DNA from: Streptomyces sp. NBC_00358
Lineage (GTDB): Bacteria; Actinomycetota; Actinomycetes; Streptomycetales; Streptomycetaceae
Length of the DNA: 64,000 nt
Reading direction: 5' to 3'
Assembly: GCF_036099295.1 (NCBI RefSeq)
Contig: NZ_CP107976.1
Span: 6,696,001 to 6,760,000 of the forward strand
Both the position numbers and the translations under genes were made by a program. The notes under the pieces were generated by a model, which worked only from the letters and a program-made list of their open reading frames with translations, had not been told where the DNA came from and did not search any database. This document shows positions 1 through 9,072 of the stretch, piece after piece; positions within the stretch are counted from its first letter, which is position 1, and every line of letters starts with the position of its first letter.

Positions 1-491
1 TCCCCGGTTCCACCGGGAACGCCAAGACCGACCCGAACCTGGCCGCCATTCCGGACCGGTTCAAGAAGGACTTCCCGGCGAACGCCGGCGGTGTCTACGA
101 CGTCGGCACGCCCGCCACGAAGAACCCGCAGACCGGCAACCCCGGTCCGACCCTCTGGCTCCCCGAGGGCAAGACGGTCCGCTTCGTCCTCACTTCGCGT
201 GACGTCATCCACTCCTTCTGGGTGGTGCCGTTCCTCATGAAGCAGGACGTCATCCCGGGGCACACCAACTCGTTCCAGGTGACCCCGAACCACGAGGGCA
301 CCTTCCTGGGCAAGTGCGCCGAGCTGTGCGGCGTCGACCACTCCCGGATGCTCTTCAACGTGAAGGTCGTCTCCCCCGAGCGCTACGAGGCCCACCTCAA
401 GCAGCTCGCGGTCAAGGGACAGACCGGTTACGTCCCGGCCGGCATTGAGCAGACGGGCCACGAGAAGAACCGGGAGACGAACAACCTGTGA
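1..491 (+). CDS. ctaC: Cytochrome c oxidase subunit II, 5' truncated
   Basis: This is the C-terminal part of the Cu-A subunit of the aa3 oxidase, which takes electrons from the bc1 complex. The window opens inside the gene (frame from base 3), so the signal peptide and membrane helices are missing. The periplasmic cupredoxin domain is clear: an HSFW motif, then CAELCGVDHSRM, which supplies the two Cys, the His and the Met ligands of the binuclear Cu-A site. The TGA at 489-491 overlaps the GTG of ctaD, so the genes are translationally coupled. Identity is certain; only the N-terminus is unknown. Confidence 0.97.
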   Translation, partial: PGSTGNAKTDPNLAAIPDRFKKDFPANAGGVYDVGTPATKNPQTGNPGPTLWLPEGKTVRFVLTSRDVIHSFWVVPFLMKQDVIPGHTNSFQVTPNHEGTFLGKCAELCGVDHSRMLFNVKVVSPERYEAHLKQLAVKGQTGYVPAGIEQTGHEKNRETNNL

Positions 492-2224
492 GCATCCTCA
501 ACGAACCCCAGGGTGCCGACGCAGCCGAAGACTCGTACGAGAACGAGCTGCCCGTACGGCGCAAGCAGCCCGGCAGCGTCGTGATCAAGTGGCTCACCAC
601 CACTGACCACAAGACGATCGGCACGCTCTATCTGGTGACGTCGTTCGCGTTCTTCCTCATCGGTGGCGTCATGGCGCTGCTGATGCGTGCGGAACTGGCG
701 CGTCCCGGACTGCAGATCCTGTCGAACGAGCAGTTCAACCAGGCGTTCACGATGCACGGCACGATCATGCTGCTGATGTTCGCGACGCCGCTGTTCGCCG
801 GTTTCACGAACTGGATCATGCCGCTCCAGATCGGCGCGCCCGACGTGGCGTTCCCGCGGCTGAACATGTTCGCCTACTGGCTGTACCTCTTCGGCTCGTC
901 GCTCGCCGTCGGCGGCTTCCTCACCCCGCAGGGCGCGGCCGACTTCGGCTGGTTCGCCTACAGCCCGCTGTCGGACGCGGTCCGCTCGCCGGGCATCGGC
1001 GCGGACATGTGGATCATGGGTCTGGCCTTCTCCGGCTTCGGCACCATCCTCGGCGCGGTCAACTTCATCACCACGATCATCTGCATGCGCGCTCCCGGCA
1101 TGACGATGTTCCGTATGCCGATCTTCGTGTGGAACGTGCTGCTCACCGCGGTCCTGGTGCTGCTGGCCTTCCCCGTCCTCGCGGCGGCGCTGTTCGCGCT
1201 GGAGGCGGACCGAAAATTCGGGGCGCATGTCTTCGACGCGGCAAACGGCGGAGCCCTGCTCTGGCAACACCTCTTCTGGTTCTTCGGCCATCCAGAGGTG
1301 TACATCATCGCCCTGCCGTTCTTCGGCATCATCTCCGAAGTCATCCCGGTGTTCTCGCGCAAGCCGATGTTCGGTTACATGGGCCTGATCGGCGCGACCA
1401 TCGCGATCGCCGGTCTCTCCGTGACCGTGTGGGCGCACCACATGTACGTCACCGGTGGCGTTCTGCTCCCGTTCTTCTCCTTCATGACGTTCCTCATCGC
1501 CGTACCGACCGGCGTGAAGTTCTTCAACTGGATCGGAACGATGTGGAAGGGCTCGCTGTCCTTCGAGACACCGATGCTCTGGGCCGTCGGCTTCCTCATC
1601 ACCTTCACCTTCGGTGGTCTGACCGGCGTCATCCTGGCCTCGCCGCCGATGGACTTCCACGTGTCCGACTCCTACTTCGTGGTGGCGCACTTCCACTACG
1701 TCGTCTTCGGCACCGTGGTGTTCGCGATGTTCTCCGGCTTCCACTTCTGGTGGCCGAAGATGACCGGCAAGATGCTCGACGAGCGTCTCGGCAAGATCAC
1801 CTTCTGGACGCTGTTCGTGGGCTTCCACGGCACGTTCCTGGTGCAGCACTGGCTGGGTGCCGAGGGCATGCCGCGTCGTTACGCGGACTACCTCGCGGCC
1901 GACGGCTTCACCGCGCTGAACACGATCTCGACGATCAGCTCGTTCCTGCTCGGCCTGTCGATCCTGCCGTTCCTCTACAACGTGTGGAAGACGGCGAAGT
2001 ACGGCAAGAAGGTCGAGGTCGACGACCCGTGGGGTTACGGCCGTTCGCTGGAGTGGGCGACCTCCTGCCCGCCGCCGCGGCACAACTTCCTCACCCTGCC
2101 GCGGATCCGCAGTGAATCCCCGGCGTTCGACCTGCACCACCCGGAGATCGCCGCTCTCGACCAGCTCGAGAACGCCGGTCACGGTTCGGCGTCCCTCGCT
2201 GGTGGCAAGGAGGCCGGCAAGTGA
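488..2224 (+). CDS. ctaD: Cytochrome c oxidase subunit I (aa3 type)
   Basis: Catalytic subunit of the terminal oxidase, 578 residues with about twelve membrane helices. It carries heme a and the heme a3/Cu-B site where oxygen is reduced. Visible ligands are the HGT motif early in the protein, the GHPEVY motif with Cu-B ligand His268, the His317-His318 pair, and HFHYV with His401 and His403. The GTG start overlaps the ctaC stop, and the stop overlaps the ctaF start. The first 35 residues are a charged cytoplasmic extension. Length and motifs are standard for actinobacteria. Confidence 0.98.
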   Translation: MSILNEPQGADAAEDSYENELPVRRKQPGSVVIKWLTTTDHKTIGTLYLVTSFAFFLIGGVMALLMRAELARPGLQILSNEQFNQAFTMHGTIMLLMFATPLFAGFTNWIMPLQIGAPDVAFPRLNMFAYWLYLFGSSLAVGGFLTPQGAADFGWFAYSPLSDAVRSPGIGADMWIMGLAFSGFGTILGAVNFITTIICMRAPGMTMFRMPIFVWNVLLTAVLVLLAFPVLAAALFALEADRKFGAHVFDAANGGALLWQHLFWFFGHPEVYIIALPFFGIISEVIPVFSRKPMFGYMGLIGATIAIAGLSVTVWAHHMYVTGGVLLPFFSFMTFLIAVPTGVKFFNWIGTMWKGSLSFETPMLWAVGFLITFTFGGLTGVILASPPMDFHVSDSYFVVAHFHYVVFGTVVFAMFSGFHFWWPKMTGKMLDERLGKITFWTLFVGFHGTFLVQHWLGAEGMPRRYADYLAADGFTALNTISTISSFLLGLSILPFLYNVWKTAKYGKKVEVDDPWGYGRSLEWATSCPPPRHNFLTLPRIRSESPAFDLHHPEIAALDQLENAGHGSASLAGGKEAGK

Positions 2225-2619
2225 AGGTCCAAGGCAAGATGTTCCTCTGGCTGGCCGTGTTCATCCTCATCATGGGGATCGTCTACGGCGTGTGGTCCAA
2301 GGAGCCGGCCGGTACCACGGCCCTCTTCATGGGCTTCGGCCTCAGCATGATGATCGGCTACTACCTGGCCTTCACGGCCCGGCGGGTCGACCAGCTCGCG
2401 CAGGACAACAAGGAGGCCGACGTCGCGGACGAGGCCGGCGAGGTGGGCTTCTTCAGCCCGCACAGCTGGCAGCCGCTCTCGCTCGGGGTCGGCGGCGCGC
2501 TCGCCTTCACCTCCGTCGTCTTCGGCTGGTGGCTGCTGTACTTCTCGGCACCGCTCATCGTGCTCGGCCTGTGGGGCTGGGTCTTCGAGTACTACCACGG
2601 TGAGAACCGCACCCAGTAG
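2221..2619 (+). CDS. ctaF: Cytochrome c oxidase subunit IV, actinobacterial type
   Basis: A small 132-residue membrane subunit specific to actinobacterial aa3 oxidases. It has two hydrophobic helices near the N-terminus, a short acidic linker (KEADVADEAGEVGFF), then two more hydrophobic segments. It starts with GTG overlapping the ctaD stop (GTGA), so it is the third gene of a coupled ctaC-ctaD-ctaF operon. A strong hairpin follows at 2637-2672. The family has no catalytic residues and probably stabilises the complex. Confidence 0.94.
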   Translation: MKVQGKMFLWLAVFILIMGIVYGVWSKEPAGTTALFMGFGLSMMIGYYLAFTARRVDQLAQDNKEADVADEAGEVGFFSPHSWQPLSLGVGGALAFTSVVFGWWLLYFSAPLIVLGLWGWVFEYYHGENRTQ

Positions 2620-2636
2620 CACGCGCTGAACGCCCG

Positions 2637-2672
2637 GGAGCCCGGACACTCCGTCAGGAGAGTCCGGGCTCC
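2637..2672 (+). terminator. Terminator of ctaCDF
   Basis: A perfect 11-bp inverted repeat (GGAGCCCGGAC at 2637-2647 and its complement at 2662-2672) with a 14-nt loop, 18 nt after the ctaF stop and followed by a CCTCGTTTG tail. It separates the oxidase operon from the L,D-transpeptidase gene. Confidence 0.85.
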
Positions 2673-2749
2673 CTCGTTTGCCGCGGCTTCTGTCCCTCAC
2701 TCGGCTCACCCGGCGCGCCGTGCTTGACGAGCGTTCATAACGTGAGCTC

Positions 2750-4021
2750 ATGAACCACTCACCGCGAATCCGCACGGTCGTCAGCTGCACCGCGCTGGTG
2801 GTCGCCCTCGGAGCGGGCGCCACCGCCTGCGGCTCCGACGGCCACCCGCTCTCGGCGAAGCCGTACGACGCGGCGGGACAGATCTCGTTCAAGGGCCTCG
2901 CCGGAGACGGTAGGAAGTCGGCCAAGGTCGACCCCGACAAGCCTCTGGAAATCACCTCCGAGAGTGACAGCGGGCGCATCACCGACGTGACCGCCACGGA
3001 CGCGTCAGGACGCTACGTCGCGGGCGAACTGGCCGCCGACGGCAGCCGCTGGCACAGCACCTCGCCGCTCGCCGCAGGCGCCCACTACACGGTCCGTGTG
3101 AGCACGGAGGACGAGGACGGCGCCCCCGGCCGCAAGGTCATCGGCTTCGACACCAGCACGCCCAGGACCAAGAAGCTGCTGAACGTCGAGTTCGGGCCCA
3201 AGGCGGGCAAGTACGGCGTCGGCCAGCCCATAACCGCCGAACTCAGCGCCCCCGTCAAGGACAAGGCGGCCCGCACCGTCGTCGAACGCGCCCTCAGGGT
3301 CGACTCCACCCCCGCGGTGGACGGCACCTGGTACTGGGTGGACGACAAGACGCTGCACTACCGTCCCAAGGACTACTGGCCCGTCCACGCCACCATCACG
3401 GCACACAGCAACCTCGCCGGCGTCAGGATCGGCGAGCGCCTGTGGGGCGGCGACGCCAAGCCTGTGAAGATCACCACGGGCGACCGCCTGATCGCCATGA
3501 CCGACGCCGCCACGCACTCCATGACGGTCTACCGCGACGGCCAGGACATCAAGGAGATCCCCGTCACCACCGGGAAGCCCGGCTTCGACACCCGCAACGG
3601 CGTCAAGGTCGTGCTCGGCAAGGAGTCCCTCGTACGGATGCGCGGTACCAGCATCGGTATCGCCGAGGGCAGTTCGGACTCCTACGACCTGGAGGTGCGC
3701 TATGCGACCCGGGTCACCTGGAGCGGCGAGTACGTCCACGCCGCGCCCTGGTCGACCGGCTCCCAGGGGTACGCCAACGTCAGCCACGGCTGCACCGGCA
3801 TGAGCACCGAGAACGCCGAGTGGTTCTTCGACACGTTCAACGAGGGCGACATAGTCAAGGTCGTCAACTCCGACGGCAAGACGATGGACGCGTTCGGCAA
3901 CGGGTTCGGCGACTGGAACCTCGGCTGGAAGAGCTGGCGCGCGGGCAGCGCCCTGGTGGGCGGCTCCCCGGACGCGCCGAGCCCGGCCCAGCGCGCGAGG
4001 CTGCGTCCCGAGAGCGTGTGA
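2750..4021 (+). CDS. Lipoprotein L,D-transpeptidase (Ig-like plus YkuD domains)
   Basis: Forms 3-3 crosslinks between meso-DAP residues of peptidoglycan outside the membrane. The 423-residue protein starts with a signal sequence ending in a lipobox-like ATAC, with the lipidated Cys at about residue 27. Two Ig-like regions follow, then the YkuD catalytic domain from about residue 250 with His330, His346 and the catalytic Cys348 in SHGCTGMS. The architecture matches mycobacterial LdtMt2-type enzymes. A TAACGT hexamer lies 6 nt before the ATG and no ribosome site is visible, so the mRNA may be leaderless. It lies between cta genes, but nothing suggests a respiratory role. Confidence 0.93.
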   Translation: MNHSPRIRTVVSCTALVVALGAGATACGSDGHPLSAKPYDAAGQISFKGLAGDGRKSAKVDPDKPLEITSESDSGRITDVTATDASGRYVAGELAADGSRWHSTSPLAAGAHYTVRVSTEDEDGAPGRKVIGFDTSTPRTKKLLNVEFGPKAGKYGVGQPITAELSAPVKDKAARTVVERALRVDSTPAVDGTWYWVDDKTLHYRPKDYWPVHATITAHSNLAGVRIGERLWGGDAKPVKITTGDRLIAMTDAATHSMTVYRDGQDIKEIPVTTGKPGFDTRNGVKVVLGKESLVRMRGTSIGIAEGSSDSYDLEVRYATRVTWSGEYVHAAPWSTGSQGYANVSHGCTGMSTENAEWFFDTFNEGDIVKVVNSDGKTMDAFGNGFGDWNLGWKSWRAGSALVGGSPDAPSPAQRARLRPESV

Positions 4022-4048
4022 AGCCGCGCTCCCCGAGTGTGTGCGAAG

Positions 4049-4075
4049 GCCGCGCCCCCAGGGAGGGGGCGCGGC
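4049..4075. terminator. Bidirectional terminator between convergent genes
   Basis: A perfect 11-bp GC-rich stem (4049-4059 with 4065-4075) and a 5-nt loop between the stop of the L,D-transpeptidase and the stop of the convergent receiver-like gene. It can act on both strands. No T-run is present, as is usual for Streptomyces. Confidence 0.75.
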
Positions 4076-4094
4076 GCTCGGCCGACCGGGTCCC

Positions 4095-4496
4095 TCAGGC
4101 GCTCTGCAGGTTCCTGCGACGCAGCAGGGAGGCCAGCGAGGCGGCGAACTCCACCGGGTCGACCGGAAGGGTCACCGCGGCGTCCGCGCGGCTCCAGGTG
4201 GCCAGCCAGGCGTCCTGCGGGCGCCCGATGAGCACCAGCGCGGGCGGGCAGTTGAAGATTTCGTCCTTGATCTGCCGGCAGATCCCCATGCCGCCCATCG
4301 GGACCGCCTCGCCGTCCAGGACGCAGACGTCGATGCCGCCCTTGTCCAGCTCCTTGATGACGGCGGCCGGCGTCGCGCACTCGATGAACTCGACGAGGGG
4401 AACGTCCGGGGCGGGCCTGCGCCCAGTGGCGAGCCGCACCTGTGCGCGGGTGTTGGAGTCATCGCTGTAGACCAGCACCGTGGCGGTCGGCTGCAT
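4095..4496 (-). CDS. Orphan receiver-like protein with degenerate switch residues
   Basis: A 133-residue single-domain protein with the alternating strand/helix pattern of a CheY-like receiver. An acidic pair (Asp12-Asp13) and an Asp61 at the phosphoacceptor position (VLDGEA) are present. The conserved Thr/Ser after strand 4 is replaced (LVLIGRP) and the invariant Lys of the strand-5 K-P motif is Leu (TLPVDP). There is no output domain and no kinase next to it. It sits between ctaF and ctaE and reads towards ctaDF. It may be a phosphorylation-independent or partner-binding pseudo-receiver; the function is unknown. Confidence 0.75.
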   Translation of the reverse strand: MQPTATVLVYSDDSNTRAQVRLATGRRPAPDVPLVEFIECATPAAVIKELDKGGIDVCVLDGEAVPMGGMGICRQIKDEIFNCPPALVLIGRPQDAWLATWSRADAAVTLPVDPVEFAASLASLLRRRNLQSA

Positions 4497-4696
4497 TCTT
4501 CCTCCGAGACGTCAGCGTCGTACGGACAGCAAGCGATCGGGCTGATCGTCCCCGGCCCGATGCGCGGATGCTACTCCCTTGAACACCTCGTCAACACCGG
4601 TTCGGACAGGGCTTCGATGGGCCATACGGGCTGGACACACCCCGTCAACACCCCGAACGGCACCCCCCGGGGTGAGGGCGGGATAAGCGACCGACA

Positions 4697-4698
4697 TA
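4697..4698 (+). promoter_or_regulatory. Upstream region of ctaE (4497-4698) with direct repeats
   Basis: The 202-nt gap before ctaE is the divergent promoter region with the receiver-like gene. It contains two copies of CGTCAACACC (4589-4598 and 4643-4652), 54 nt apart, and a GATAAGC -10-like sequence near 4681. No Shine-Dalgarno sequence is obvious for the ctaE ATG. The repeat could be a regulator site, but I cannot name the factor. Confidence 0.3.
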
Positions 4699-5319
4699 AT
4701 GTCGGTCGTGGCGACAGCAACGACAGTAGAAACCGGGCACGCGCACCCGTCGGTCAATCGGCCGAACCTCACCAGCGTCGGAACCATCATCTGGCTGAGT
4801 TCCGAGCTGATGTTCTTCGCGGCCCTCTTCGCGATGTACTTCACCCTGCGATCGGTGACCGGGCCGGATCACTGGAAGGAGATGGCAGGCCATCTCAACC
4901 TTCCGTTCTCCGCGACGAACACCACGATCCTGGTGCTCTCCTCCCTGACCTGCCAGCTCGGCGTGTTCGCCGCCGAGCGCGGGGACGTGAAGAAGCTCAG
5001 GATGTGGTTCATCGTCACCTTCATCATGGGTGCGATCTTCATCGGCGGTCAGGTCTTCGAGTACACCGAACTGGTCAAGAAGGACGGGCTCTCGCTCTCC
5101 TCCGACCCGTACGGCTCGGTGTTCTACCTGACCACCGGCTTCCACGGACTGCATGTGACGGGCGGACTCATCGCCTTCCTGCTGGTCCTCGGTCGCACCT
5201 ACGCGGCTCGGAGGTTCACTCACGAGCAGGCAACCGCCGCCATCGTCGTGTCCTACTACTGGCACTTCGTCGATGTCGTCTGGATCGGCCTTTTCGCCAC
5301 GATCTACCTGATCAAGTAA
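4699..5319 (+). CDS. ctaE: Cytochrome c oxidase subunit III
   Basis: A 206-residue integral membrane subunit with five hydrophobic helices, which stabilises the aa3 core and is associated with the proton path. The family pattern is visible: SSELMFFAALFAMY in the first helix, GFHGLHVTGG in the middle, and a C-terminal YYWHFVDVVWIGLF. It lies away from ctaCDF and immediately before qcrCAB, the usual actinobacterial arrangement for the bc1-aa3 supercomplex. ATG at 4699 is favoured; the in-frame GTG at 4708 would remove three residues. Confidence 0.97.
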   Translation: MSVVATATTVETGHAHPSVNRPNLTSVGTIIWLSSELMFFAALFAMYFTLRSVTGPDHWKEMAGHLNLPFSATNTTILVLSSLTCQLGVFAAERGDVKKLRMWFIVTFIMGAIFIGGQVFEYTELVKKDGLSLSSDPYGSVFYLTTGFHGLHVTGGLIAFLLVLGRTYAARRFTHEQATAAIVVSYYWHFVDVVWIGLFATIYLIK

Positions 5320-5383
5320 TCGGGCCCACAGCCCGAAACATCCAGAAGCACCGACGCAGAAGATCCTGACACCGGGGTAATCC

Positions 5384-6193
5384 GTGAAAAAGCTCTCCGC
5401 ACGACGACGCCATCCGCTGGCGGCGGTCGTCGTCCTACTCCTCGCGCTGGCGGCCACCGGGGGGCTGTACGCCGCGTTCGCTCCCGCGGGCAAGGCGCAG
5501 GCCGATGAAACCGCCCAGTCCCTCGGTATCACCGAGGGCCAGAAGCTGTACTCCGTGGGCTGCGCAAGCTGCCACGGATCCGGCGGTCAGGGCAGCTCCG
5601 ACGGTCCGAGCCTGGTGGGTGTGGGCGCCGCGGCGGTCGACTTCCAGGTCGGTACCGGCCGTATGCCGGCCCAGCAGCCGGGCGCTCAGATCCCGCGCAA
5701 GAAGGTCATCTACTCGCAGGCCGAGATCGACCAGATCGCGGCCTACATCGCCTCGCTCGGCGCCGGACCCACGATTCCGACCAAGAGCCAGGTCAGCCCC
5801 GAGGGCGCGGACATCGCCAACGGCGGTGAACTCTTCCGCACCAACTGCGCCCAGTGCCACAACTTCACCGGCAAGGGTGGCGCGCTGACGCACGGCAAGT
5901 TCGCGCCCAGCCTGGAGGGTGTCGACCCGAAGCACATCTACGAGGCCATGCAGACGGGCCCGCAGAACATGCCGTCCTTCCCCGACACCACGCTGACGGA
6001 GAAGAACAAGAAGGACATCATCGCGTACCTCGACGCGGTCAACGGTGACGACACCGAGAGCCCGGGCGGTCTTGAGCTGGGCGGCCTCGGGCCGGTCAGC
6101 GAGGGCCTGTTCGGCTGGGTCTTCGGTCTCGGAACCCTGGTCGCCGTCGCCGTCTGGGTCGCCGCTCGGACCGCAAAGGCCAAGAAGTCATGA
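5384..6193 (+). CDS. qcrC: Diheme cytochrome c subunit of the bc1 complex
   Basis: In actinobacteria this subunit replaces both cytochrome c1 and soluble cytochrome c by passing electrons directly to Cu-A of the oxidase. It has 269 residues: an N-terminal membrane segment (residues 12-32), two c-type heme motifs CASCH (Cys60, Cys63, His64) and CAQCH (Cys155, Cys158, His159), and a C-terminal anchor ending in Lys residues. Its TGA overlaps the qcrA ATG (ATGA), so ctaE-qcrC-qcrA-qcrB appear cotranscribed. Clear assignment. Confidence 0.98.
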   Translation: MKKLSARRRHPLAAVVVLLLALAATGGLYAAFAPAGKAQADETAQSLGITEGQKLYSVGCASCHGSGGQGSSDGPSLVGVGAAAVDFQVGTGRMPAQQPGAQIPRKKVIYSQAEIDQIAAYIASLGAGPTIPTKSQVSPEGADIANGGELFRTNCAQCHNFTGKGGALTHGKFAPSLEGVDPKHIYEAMQTGPQNMPSFPDTTLTEKNKKDIIAYLDAVNGDDTESPGGLELGGLGPVSEGLFGWVFGLGTLVAVAVWVAARTAKAKKS

Positions 6194-7266
6194 GTAGCCA
6201 AGACATTCCAGAAGAGAACGTGCCCGCTGAGCGGGCCTCCGACGACCACGCCGAGCACGGTCATGGCTCGGTAGCCGTCGCGGACGAGCAGAACCCGTTC
6301 GCGGACCCGGGGCTGCCGCCCCACGAGCACCGCATCCAGGACATCGACGAGCGGGCCGCCAAGCGGTCCGAGCGCCTTGTCGCCATGCTGTTCGTGCTGT
6401 CGATGCTGGCCACCGTCGGCTTCATCACCTCGTACGTGGCGATCCCGAACGACAAGTCGATCTTCGTCTTCCCGCTCGGGCACATCAGCGCGCTGAACTT
6501 CGCGCTGGGCATGTCGCTCGGTGTGGCGCTCTTCGCCATCGGCGCGGGCGCGGTCCACTGGGCCCGCACCCTGATGTCCGACGTGGAGATCGCCGACGAG
6601 CGTCACCCGATCGAGGCGGAGCCCGCGGTCAAGGCCAAGGTCATGGCCGACTTCAAGGCCGGTGCCAAGGAGTCCGCGCTCGGCCGCCGCAAGCTGATCC
6701 GCAACACGATGTTCGGCGCGCTGGCCCTGTTCCCGCTCTCCGGCGTCATGCTGCTGCGCGACCTCGGCCCGCTGCCCGGCACGAAGCTGCGCCACACGCT
6801 GTGGTCCAAGGGCAAGCTCCTCGTCAACATGAACACGAACGAGCCGCTGCGTCCCTCGGACGTGGCAGTCGGTTCGCTCACCTTCGCCAAGCCCGAGGGC
6901 CTGGAGACGGACGACGAGGACTTCCAGAAGGAGATCGCCAAGGCGGCCCTGATGATCATCCGGCTCCAGCCGGACAACATCAAGGACAAGCAGGAAGTCG
7001 AGTGGTCCTACGACGGCATCGTGGCCTTCTCGAAGATCTGCACCCACGTCGGCTGCCCGATCTCCCTGTACGAGCAGCAGACGCACCACGCGCTCTGCCC
7101 GTGCCACCAGTCCACCTTCGACCTCTCCGACGGCGCCCGGGTCATCTTCGGCCCGGCGGGTCACGCCCTGCCGCAGCTGCAGATCGGTGTGAACGCTGAG
7201 GGCTACCTCGAGGCGCTCAGCGACTTCACGCAGCCCGTCGGTCCTGCATTCTGGGAGCGCGGATGA
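6190..7266 (+). CDS. qcrA: Ubiquinol/menaquinol-cytochrome c reductase Rieske iron-sulfur subunit
   Basis: A 358-residue Rieske protein of the actinobacterial type: a long hydrophilic N-terminus, three membrane helices between about residues 60 and 200, then the [2Fe-2S] domain. Box I is CTHVGC (ligands Cys284 and His286) and box II is CPCHQS (ligands Cys303 and His306). Cys289 and Cys305 are positioned for the stabilising disulfide. It oxidises menaquinol and passes electrons to QcrC. It overlaps qcrC and qcrB by 4 nt at each end. Confidence 0.98.
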   Translation: MSSQDIPEENVPAERASDDHAEHGHGSVAVADEQNPFADPGLPPHEHRIQDIDERAAKRSERLVAMLFVLSMLATVGFITSYVAIPNDKSIFVFPLGHISALNFALGMSLGVALFAIGAGAVHWARTLMSDVEIADERHPIEAEPAVKAKVMADFKAGAKESALGRRKLIRNTMFGALALFPLSGVMLLRDLGPLPGTKLRHTLWSKGKLLVNMNTNEPLRPSDVAVGSLTFAKPEGLETDDEDFQKEIAKAALMIIRLQPDNIKDKQEVEWSYDGIVAFSKICTHVGCPISLYEQQTHHALCPCHQSTFDLSDGARVIFGPAGHALPQLQIGVNAEGYLEALSDFTQPVGPAFWERG

Positions 7267-8903
7267 GCACTACCACCACCTCCGACTCGCGCTCCTCGCG
7301 CGAGAAGGCGCCCGCCGGTGAGCGGGTGGCCGACTGGGCCGACGGCCGTCTGGGGATCTACTCCCTGGCCAAGTCCAACATGCGCAAGATCTTCCCCGAC
7401 CACTGGTCGTTCATGCTGGGTGAGATCTGCCTGTACAGCTTCATCATCATCATCCTCACGGGTGTGTACCTGACGCTGTTCTTCCACCCGTCGATGAACG
7501 AGGTGGAGTACCACGGCAGCTACATCCCGCTGCAGGGCCAGCTGATGTCCGAGGCGTTCAACTCGACCATGCACATCTCCTTCGATGTGCGCGGTGGTCT
7601 GCTGATCCGGCAGATCCACCACTGGGCGGCGCTGATCTTCCTCGCCGGCATGTTCGTGCACATGATGCGCGTGTTCTTCACGGGTGCGTTCCGCAAGCCG
7701 CGTGAGGTCAACTGGGTCTTCGGATTCCTGCTGTTCGTCCTCGGCATGTTCACCGGCTTCACCGGTTACTCGCTCCCGGACGACCTGCTCTCCGGCACCG
7801 GTGTCCGCTTCATGGAAGGCGCGGTCCTGTCCGTGCCGATCGTGGGCACGTACCTGTCGTTCTTCCTGTTCGGCGGCGAGTTCCCGGGCGGCGACTTCGT
7901 GGCCCGCTTCTACTCGGTGCACGTGCTGCTGCTGCCGGGCATCATGCTCGGCCTCGTGGTGGGCCACCTGATCCTGGTCTTCTACCACAAGCACACGCAG
8001 TTCGCGGGCCCCGGCAAGACGAACAACAACGTCGTCGGCATGCCGCTGCTGCCGGTCTACATGGCCAAGGCCGGAGGCTTCTTCTTCCTGGTCTTCGGTG
8101 TCATCGCGGCCATCGCGGCGATCGCCTCGATCAACCCGATCTGGGCCATGGGTCCGTACCGTCCGGACATGGTGTCCACGGGCGCCCAGCCCGACTGGTA
8201 CATGGGCTTCTCCGAAGGCCTGATCCGTGTCATGCCGGGCTGGGAGATCAACCTCTGGGGTCACACGCTCGTCCTGGGCGTGTTCATCCCGCTGGTGATC
8301 TTCCCGCTGGTCCTGGTCGCGATCGCGGTCTACCCGTTCATCGAGTCCTGGGTCACCGGCGACAAGCGCGAGCACCACATCCTGGACCGCCCGCGCAACG
8401 TCCCGACCCGGACCGCGTTCGGTGCCGCCTGGATCAGCTGGTACTTCGTCCTGCTCGTCGGCGGCGGCAACGACATCTGGGCCACGCACTTCCACCTGGC
8501 GATCAACTCGATCACCTGGTTCGTGCGGATCGCGTTCTTCGTCGTGCCGGTGCTCACCTTCATGGCCACCAAGCGGGTCTGCCTCGGCCTCCAGCGCCGG
8601 GACCGGGACAAGGTGCTGCACGGCCGTGAGTCGGGCATCATCAAGCGCCTGCCGCACGGTGAGTTCATCGAGGTCCACGAGCCGCTCAGCCAGGACGCGC
8701 TGCACACGCTCACCGCGCACGACCAGTACAAGCCGGCCGAGATCGGCCCGACGGTCGACGAGAACGGTGTCGAGCGCAAGGTCTCGGGCGCGCAGAAGCT
8801 GCGCGCCAGGATGAGCGAGGGCTTCTACGGGGAGGAAGGCCAGATCCCCAAGCCCACCGTCGAGGAGTACAAGGAGATCACGAGCGGCCACGGCCACCAC
8901 TGA
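7263..8903 (+). CDS. qcrB: Menaquinol-cytochrome c reductase cytochrome b subunit
   Basis: A 546-residue cytochrome b carrying the quinone sites and two b hemes. The heme-ligand helices are visible (IHHWAALIFLAGMFVHMMR and FYSVHVLLLPG). The protein is longer than mitochondrial cytochrome b because of a hydrophilic C-terminal extension of about 130 residues typical of actinobacteria. ATG overlaps the qcrA stop. QcrB is the target of the antimycobacterial Q203 in mycobacteria. A strong terminator follows. Confidence 0.98.
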   Translation: MSTTTTSDSRSSREKAPAGERVADWADGRLGIYSLAKSNMRKIFPDHWSFMLGEICLYSFIIIILTGVYLTLFFHPSMNEVEYHGSYIPLQGQLMSEAFNSTMHISFDVRGGLLIRQIHHWAALIFLAGMFVHMMRVFFTGAFRKPREVNWVFGFLLFVLGMFTGFTGYSLPDDLLSGTGVRFMEGAVLSVPIVGTYLSFFLFGGEFPGGDFVARFYSVHVLLLPGIMLGLVVGHLILVFYHKHTQFAGPGKTNNNVVGMPLLPVYMAKAGGFFFLVFGVIAAIAAIASINPIWAMGPYRPDMVSTGAQPDWYMGFSEGLIRVMPGWEINLWGHTLVLGVFIPLVIFPLVLVAIAVYPFIESWVTGDKREHHILDRPRNVPTRTAFGAAWISWYFVLLVGGGNDIWATHFHLAINSITWFVRIAFFVVPVLTFMATKRVCLGLQRRDRDKVLHGRESGIIKRLPHGEFIEVHEPLSQDALHTLTAHDQYKPAEIGPTVDENGVERKVSGAQKLRARMSEGFYGEEGQIPKPTVEEYKEITSGHGHH

Positions 8904-8926
8904 TCCCCGGCAGTTCGCCACGGCAG

Positions 8927-8955
8927 GAGCCCCGTCCAGGCAATGGACGGGGCTC
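8927..8955 (+). terminator. Terminator of ctaE-qcrCAB
   Basis: A perfect 12-bp stem (8927-8938 with 8944-8955), a 5-nt loop and a following TTT, 24 nt after the qcrB stop. It has the classical intrinsic-terminator form. Confidence 0.9.
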
Positions 8956-9072
8956 TTTGCCGTCTCCCGGGCTGGATAGGGTGGACTCACCCCGTGGTGC
9001 GGGGTGATCCACCCCGCGTCACCCACGACCGCGGCACCCGAGACCGCGTGACCTACGAACCCAGGAGCGACC

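Noticed and set aside
428..2182. 584-codon minus-strand open frame antisense to ctaD
   Set aside because: Rich in Arg, Glu, Asp and His with no family pattern; it is a shadow of the high-GC ctaD coding strand.
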